Shown here: positions 49,972 through 54,285 of the stretch, one piece after another
Numbering within the stretch: position 1 is the first letter of the stretch
Layout of the letters: the number at the start of each line of letters is the position of its first letter
Assembly (NCBI GenBank): GCA_038253135.1
Contig: JBBSHJ010000008.1
Location: 1-54,285 of the forward strand
Source: JBBSHJ01 sp038253135
GTDB lineage: Bacteria; Actinomycetota; Actinomycetes; Mycobacteriales; QHCD01
DNA: 54,285 nucleotides
Direction of reading: 5' to 3'
Translations under genes and position numbers: made by a program
The notes under the pieces: generated by a model
What the model was told of the DNA's origin: nothing
The model's database searches: none
Seen by the model: only the letters and a program-made list of their open reading frames with translations

Positions 49972-50123
49972 CGTGGCCGCCCGGCGGCGGCGGTGGACGC
50001 GGTGATTCGGTACGCCGCGCAGGCGGCTCTGCCCCGCCGTGGCGTCAGCCTCCGCGGCGCGGGCCGGCCCTTGCTCACGGCGGCACGCGACGGGCGGGAG
50101 CGCGGAACCCCGGCGCGCGTCGG

Positions 50124-51926
50124 CTACAGGTACTGGCCGGTGTTGCTCGCCGTGTCGATAGAGCGCCCCGATTCGGGGCCCTTGCCGGAGACCAGCGTGC
50201 GGATGTAGACGATCCGTTCACCCTTCTTGCCTGAGATGCGGGCCCAGTCGTCGGGATTGGTGGTGTTGGGAAGGTCCTCGTTCTCGCGGAACTCATCGAC
50301 ACAGGCCGCGATCAGATGCGCGAGCCGCAGTCCTCTCTGACCCGTCTCGAGGAGGTCTTTGATCGCCATCTTCTTGCCGCGGTCGACGATGTTCTCGATC
50401 ATCGCACCGGAGTTGAAGTCCTTGAAGTAAAGGACCTCCTTGTCCCCGCCGGCGTAGGTCACCTCGAGGAACCGGTTTTCCTCGGTTTCGGAGTACATCC
50501 GCTCGACGGCCCGCTGGATCATCGCCGCGACGGTGGCCTCGCGGTTGTCGCCGTGCTCGGCGAGATCGTCCGCGTGGATGGGCAGGTCCGAGGTGACGAA
50601 CTTCGAGAAGATGTCGCGGGCGGCTTCGGCATCGGGTCGCTCGATCTTGATCTTCACGTCCAGCCGGCCGGGCCGCAGGATCGCGGGATCGATCATGTCC
50701 TCGCGATTGGAAGCGCCGATGACGATGACGTTCTCCAGGCTCTCGACCCCGTCGATCTCCGACAGCAGCTGCGGCACGATCGTGTTCTCGACGTCAGAGG
50801 AGACGCCGCTGCCGCGGGTGCGGAAGATCGAGTCCATCTCGTCGAAGAACACGATCACCGGCGTGCCCTCACTGGCCTTCTCCCGGGCCCGTTGGAACAC
50901 CAGCCGGATGTGCCGTTCGGTCTCGCCGACGTACTTGTTCAGCAACTCCGGTCCCTTGATGTTCAGGAAGTAGGACCGGGCCCGCTCACCGTCGCCGCGC
51001 ACCCGCTCCACCTGCTTGGCCAGCGAATTCGCCACCGCCTTGGCGATGAGCGTCTTGCCGCACCCGGGCGGACCTTAGAGCAGGACACCCTTGGGTGGGC
51101 GCAGCTTGTGCTCGCGGAACAGATCCGCGTGCAGGAACGGTAGCTCGACCGCGTCGCGGATCTGCTCGATCTGCCCGGGCAGGCCACCGATGTCGTGATA
51201 GTCGATGTCGGGAACTTCCTCGAGGATCAGCTCCTCGACCTCGCTCTTGGGGATCCGCTCGTAGACGTAGCCCGAGCGCGGCTCGAGCAGGAGTGAATCG
51301 CCCACCCGCAGGGTCGTCGGCGACAGCGTGTCGGCGATATTCACGACCCGCTCGTCGTCGGTGTGCCCGATGACGAGGGCGCGGTCGCCCCCCTCGAGGA
51401 CCTCCTTGAGCATCACGATGTCCCCGGCCCGCTCGAACTCGCGGGCGGCGACGACATTCATCGCCTCGTTGAGCATCAGCTCCTGACCGCGCCGCAGGGA
51501 GGCGGCCTCGATCGTCGGTGCGACCGCAACCCGCAGCTTGCGGCCACCGGTGAAGACGTCGATCGTGCCGTCCTCGTAGCCGCGCAAGAAGACGCCGTAC
51601 CCACTCGGCGGCTGGGCCAGCCGATCGACCTCCTCCTTGAGCGCGACCACCTGGTCGCGCGCGTCGCGCAGGGTCGAGGCCAGCTTGTCGTTGCGCTCGG
51701 ACAGCGCTTCGACGCGTGCCTCGGCGGTGGCCAGGCGCTCGGCCAGGCCGGATCCGATGCCGAGCGGGGAATCGATCGATCGGCGCCGGAGCAGCCGGAC
51801 TTCGCGCTCGAGGAACGCGACCTGTGCGGTCAGCTCCTCGACCTCGCGCCGTTCGTCCCGGCCACTGTGGTCAATATCGTCACTGTGGTCACTGTGGTCA
51901 CTGTTGCCGAGCCTGTCGTTGTTCAC
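50124..51926 (-). pseudogene. mpa: Proteasome-associated ATPase Mpa/ARC with an in-frame TAA before Walker A
   Basis: The AAA+ ring that unfolds pupylated proteins. The N-terminal 283 codons encode a coiled coil (VEELTAQVAFLEREVRLLRR and NDKLASTLRDARDQVVALKE) and tandem OB domains, up to LRPPKGVLL. The next codon (51075-51077) is TAA where the family has Tyr. The same frame then continues GPPGCGKTLIAKAVAN (Walker A), VIVFFDEMDSIF (Walker B), NREDMIDPAILRPGRLD and ends in GQYL, the motif that docks on the 20S core. Everything else is intact, so one base change (TAC or TAT to TAA) or a sequence error explains it. The start is GTG 51926, with GGAGG 8 nt upstream. Confidence 0.9.
51862..51905. 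repeat. 9-bp tandem repeat at the mpa 5' end
   Basis: Units of GTCACTGTG (plus strand) repeat, encoding Ser-Asp-His repeats (SDHSDHSDDIDHS) in the disordered N-terminus of Mpa. Confidence 0.8.
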
Positions 51927-52023
51927 CGTCGACACCTCCGTCGGTCACACGGTGCACGCGTGCCCATGCGGCGTATGACTCCAGACCTACCACACCGATG
52001 CGCTCCGGCCGTGGTGCTTCGTG

Positions 52024-52914
52024 TTACGTTTCCGCTCCTTCCGTCAGATCACCGCCGGATCGGGGCGCGGAGGCCCGGCTTGTACGACGGTGCCGGGGTG
52101 GCGGTGCCACACCGTCCGCGACACGCCGAGTGGTCACCAGGAATGCGGTGTGCGCCACCATCCGGTGCTCTGGGCGGACCGCGAGGCCGACCACGTGCCA
52201 CGGCCGGACGAGGGTCTCGAACGACTGCGGCTCGGTGAAGCAGCCCACCCCGCGGAGCGCCTCGACGTAGGTCGAGAGCTGGGTCACGGTCGCGACGTAG
52301 CCGACCAGGACGCCGCCGGGGACCAGGGCTTGGCGCACTGTGTCGAGCACGGCCCACGGCTCGAGCATGTCGAGGCACACCCGATCGACCCGGCCGTCGA
52401 CGAAGGCGTCCGCCGCGTCACCCACATCACCGGTCCGAAGCTCCCAGTGCGCGGGGGCCTCGCCGAGAAACGTCTCCACGTTGGTCCTGGCGACGACGGC
52501 GAACTCGGGACGGCGCTCGTAGGAGATGAGCCGTCCCGACTCGCCGACCGCGCGGAGCAGCGACAGCGTCAGCGCCCCCGAGCCGGCGCCGGCCTCCAGC
52601 ACGCGGGCTCCCGGAAAAATGTCCCCCATCGCGATGATCTGGGCGGCGTCCTTGGGGTAGATCACCTGCGCGCCACGCGGCATCGAGAGCACGTAGTCGG
52701 CGAGCAGCGGTCGCATCGCGAGGTAGGGCGTCCGGGAGGTCGAGAGGACGACGCAGCCCTCCGGTGAGCCGATGAGGTCATCGTGCGCGATCGCCCCGCG
52801 GTGGGTATGGAACGCGGCCCCGGGGGCGAGCAGCACGGTGTGCAGGCGCCCCTTGGGGTCGGCCAGCTGCACCCGGTCGCCGACGGCGAAGGCTCCGGTA
52901 CGTCGGGTGCTCAC
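52024..52914 (-). CDS. trmI: tRNA (adenine-58-N1)-methyltransferase TrmI
   Basis: A SAM-dependent enzyme that makes m1A58 in the T-loop of tRNA. The 296-residue product has the N-terminal small beta domain (VGDRVQLADPKGRLHTVLLAPG) and the Rossmann methyltransferase domain: VIYPKDAAQIIAMGDIFPGARVLEAGAGSGALTLSLLRAVG (SAM motif), SYERRPEFA, LDMLEPWAVLD (catalytic Asp) and GYVATVTQLS. The GTG start is 4 bp after the protease stop. The order site-2 protease-trmI-mpa-dop-pup-prcB-prcA is the common actinobacterial arrangement. Confidence 0.93.
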   Translation of the reverse strand: MSTRRTGAFAVGDRVQLADPKGRLHTVLLAPGAAFHTHRGAIAHDDLIGSPEGCVVLSTSRTPYLAMRPLLADYVLSMPRGAQVIYPKDAAQIIAMGDIFPGARVLEAGAGSGALTLSLLRAVGESGRLISYERRPEFAVVARTNVETFLGEAPAHWELRTGDVGDAADAFVDGRVDRVCLDMLEPWAVLDTVRQALVPGGVLVGYVATVTQLSTYVEALRGVGCFTEPQSFETLVRPWHVVGLAVRPEHRMVAHTAFLVTTRRVADGVAPPPRHRRTSRASAPRSGGDLTEGAET

Positions 52915-52918
52915 CGAT

Positions 52919-54106
52919 TCATCGGCCGGGTACCGCCGCCGCGCCGCCCGCGAGCAGGCCGTTGAAGTGCTGCGCCAGATCGGCGGCCACGAGGACACCG
53001 ACCGGCCGCGAGTCGCCGCCGACCACGAGGTACTCGGTCGCCGGCATCGCCTGGATCGCCTGCACCAGCCGCTGACCGGACAGCGACTCCTGCAACAGCA
53101 GGCCGGGCTCGAGCTGCCGGGCGACCTCGGAGAGCGCGGTCCACGGCCGGCGGTGCTCCGGGATGGTCAGGATCGCCGATTCCGAGACGATCGACTCGGG
53201 CCGCCCGTGCCGGTCCACCGCCAGCACCGCCCCGGCATGGGAGTCGCGCGCACGGCGTACCGCCTCGCCGATCGAGATTTCCGGCGGCACTTCGATGAGC
53301 GGGCGTACGACGTCGGCGAGGCGCAGCTTCGGGAGGGCCTCCCGCATCGTCGCCATCTGCATCGACTGGCTGGCGTTGAACCAGATGAACGAGGCCAGGA
53401 GCAAGGCGATCAGGACGGTGGAGAGCCGCTGGTCGCCGTTGCGCGGGAAGATCCCGGTGACGACGAAGACCATGATCGCGATCGCGATGATCCGCCCACC
53501 CCAGACGGCGGCCTTGGTGCCGGCCAGCTGTGAGCGGGTGAGCTGCCAGACGGCCGCGCGCAGCACCCGGCCACCGTCCAGCGGGAGGCCCGGCAGCAGG
53601 TTGAAGGCCATGACCAGCACGTTGGAGACCATCAGCTGCACGACCAGCCACCGCGCGACCGATCCCGACGCGACGATCGGGTAGGCCGCCGCGCCGATCG
53701 CTGCGAGCAGCAACGAGACCAGCGGCCCGGCCACGGCGACGAGGTACTCGTGGGCCGGCCGCTCGGGTTCGTTCTCGATCTCGGAGACCCCGCCGAGCAG
53801 GAACAGCACCACCCGGCGTACGCGGAGACCGAGGATCCGGCTCACGACGCAATGGCCGAGCTCGTGCAGCAGCACGGACACCCCGAGCAGCAGCGCGAAG
53901 GAGAAGGCAACGACGTAGGAGACGCCGTTCGAGACGGCGACGTATTCACGCACGACCGGCGCCCATGAAATCGTGATGAACGCCGCAAAAATGAACCATG
54001 ACGCGGAGAAGTAGACCGGGATGCCGAAATATCGCCCGGCGGGCACGCCGACAGGGACGGACGGCGGCGTGGACCGCTGCCGACGACCGGTGCCGGGGTC
54101 AGCCAT
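52919..54106 (-). CDS. Site-2 protease-like M50 metallopeptidase with CBS domains
   Basis: An intramembrane zinc protease of 395 residues. Membrane segments surround the HELGH zinc motif (VSVLLHELGHCVVSRILGLRV) and the second motif FNLLPGLPLDGGRVL supplies the Asp ligand. The C-terminal 140 residues form a CBS pair (VRPLIEVPPEISIGEAVRRA, AVLAVDRHGRPE; LSGQRLVQAIQAMPATEYLVV), which bind adenosyl ligands in relatives. The ATG at 54106 has TAGCAT 7 nt upstream (leaderless). It heads the trmI-mpa operon; its substrate is unknown. Confidence 0.9.
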   Translation of the reverse strand: MADPGTGRRQRSTPPSVPVGVPAGRYFGIPVYFSASWFIFAAFITISWAPVVREYVAVSNGVSYVVAFSFALLLGVSVLLHELGHCVVSRILGLRVRRVVLFLLGGVSEIENEPERPAHEYLVAVAGPLVSLLLAAIGAAAYPIVASGSVARWLVVQLMVSNVLVMAFNLLPGLPLDGGRVLRAAVWQLTRSQLAGTKAAVWGGRIIAIAIMVFVVTGIFPRNGDQRLSTVLIALLLASFIWFNASQSMQMATMREALPKLRLADVVRPLIEVPPEISIGEAVRRARDSHAGAVLAVDRHGRPESIVSESAILTIPEHRRPWTALSEVARQLEPGLLLQESLSGQRLVQAIQAMPATEYLVVGGDSRPVGVLVAADLAQHFNGLLAGGAAAVPGR

Positions 54107-54113
54107 ACCTTCG

Positions 54114-54119
54114 ATGCTA
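54114..54119 (-). promoter_or_regulatory. -10 box of a leaderless promoter for the site-2 protease operon
   Basis: TAGCAT on the minus strand, 7 nt before the ATG at 54106. The divergent partner box lies at 54175. Confidence 0.5.
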
Positions 54120-54174
54120 CGGGTTCCACCCCGTGGGCGGACGCGCCCGCGCGGCGGTCCAGCGCTCGGCTGGC

Positions 54175-54180
54175 TAGAGT
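54175..54180 (+). promoter_or_regulatory. -10 box of a leaderless promoter for the last gene
   Basis: TAGAGT ends 8 nt before the GTG at 54189. The spacing fits a leaderless start. Confidence 0.45.
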
Positions 54181-54188
54181 CGTCAGCC

Positions 54189-54285
54189 GTGACCGACCAG
54201 CGACGTGCCGCGGGCGACGACGGAACCACCGACCCGGACGCCGCCGACGCAGCACCCGCAGGCGCGGTCCATGCCGATGCGCCCG
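54189..54285 (+). CDS. Start of an unidentified protein (3' truncated by window edge)
   Basis: A GTG after a leaderless -10 box opens a frame that runs to the window end (32 codons). The visible part (VTDQRRAAGDDGTTDPDADA and a few more residues) is a disordered acidic N-terminus. In relatives the gene divergent from the site-2 protease encodes a RecB-family nuclease, but the sequence seen here cannot confirm it. Confidence 0.5.
   Translation, partial: MTDQRRAAGDDGTTDPDAADAAPAGAVHADAP

Overview
The window is high-GC DNA from an actinobacterium. The lineage markers are RbpA, a complete Pup-proteasome gene set, a LpqY-SugABC-type trehalose transporter, HelY, TatC, a split Lnt/polyprenol-phosphate-mannose synthase pair, and many starts that look leaderless (a TANNNT -10 box 6-8 nt before ATG/GTG). 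Gene content resembles the Rv2050-Rv2119 part of the Mycobacterium tuberculosis chromosome, but with different order and many insertions. It is more likely a non-mycobacterial Actinomycetia (Frankia/Sporichthya/Nakamurella-like); I cannot name a genus. No tRNA, rRNA, IS element, prophage or CRISPR array was found.

Layout. 1-5.9 kb: tail of a glycerophosphodiester phosphodiesterase, an AsnC/Lrp regulator, rbpA behind a SigR-type promoter, tRNA-dihydrouridine synthase, and an lnt-ppm-fxsA operon for lipoprotein acylation and mannosyl donor synthesis. 6.4-11 kb: a remnant ROK regulator beside a four-gene sugar-acid operon (metal-site-less MBL-fold protein, SDR, MDR dehydrogenase, L-rhamnonate dehydratase) behind a LacI-type palindrome. 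11-13.3 kb: alkB and an amidohydrolase. 13.5-17.8 kb: lpqY-sugA-sugB-sugC. 17.8-23.2 kb: a HIT-protein remnant, a serine hydrolase, an acyl-CoA dehydrogenase, an M24 peptidase, a 5'-3' exonuclease and a zinc-ribbon/low-complexity/DUF4333-like membrane protein. 23.4-30.7 kb: helY, a diacylglycerol-kinase-type lipid kinase, tatC, a small membrane protein, pafC and pafB.

30.7-35.3 kb: a peptide-type solute-binding protein broken by one in-frame TAG, diverging from a three-gene operon (Tm-1-like, PEP-hydrolase-family and EthD proteins). 35.3-40.7 kb: a kinase-like protein, an FKBP lipoprotein, pafA, an array of tandem repeats, a squalene-cyclase-like protein, and a degraded AbiEi-type gene between two palindromic elements. 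40.7-46.1 kb: a GH38 alpha-mannosidase and a divergent oligopeptidase B. 46.2-54.1 kb: the core proteasome cluster, transcribed leftward: site-2 protease, trmI, mpa, dop, pup, prcB, prcA. The window ends in the start of a rightward gene.

The main theme is the Pup-proteasome system. PafA ligates Pup to targets, Dop removes it, Mpa unfolds pupylated proteins into the PrcA/PrcB core, and PafB/PafC are WYL regulators linked to it. Three features stand out here. Mpa has an in-frame TAA exactly where the Tyr before Walker A should be. Pup ends in Gly-Gly-Glu although dop is retained. A GAGCGAGCACCCGAGCGAG-like repeat family sits at three loci of this system (pafB/pafC spacer, upstream of pafA, prcB/prcA spacer). 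Gene decay (ROK, HIT, AbiEi, the binding protein, possibly Mpa) also recurs, so sequencing error must be excluded before biology is inferred.
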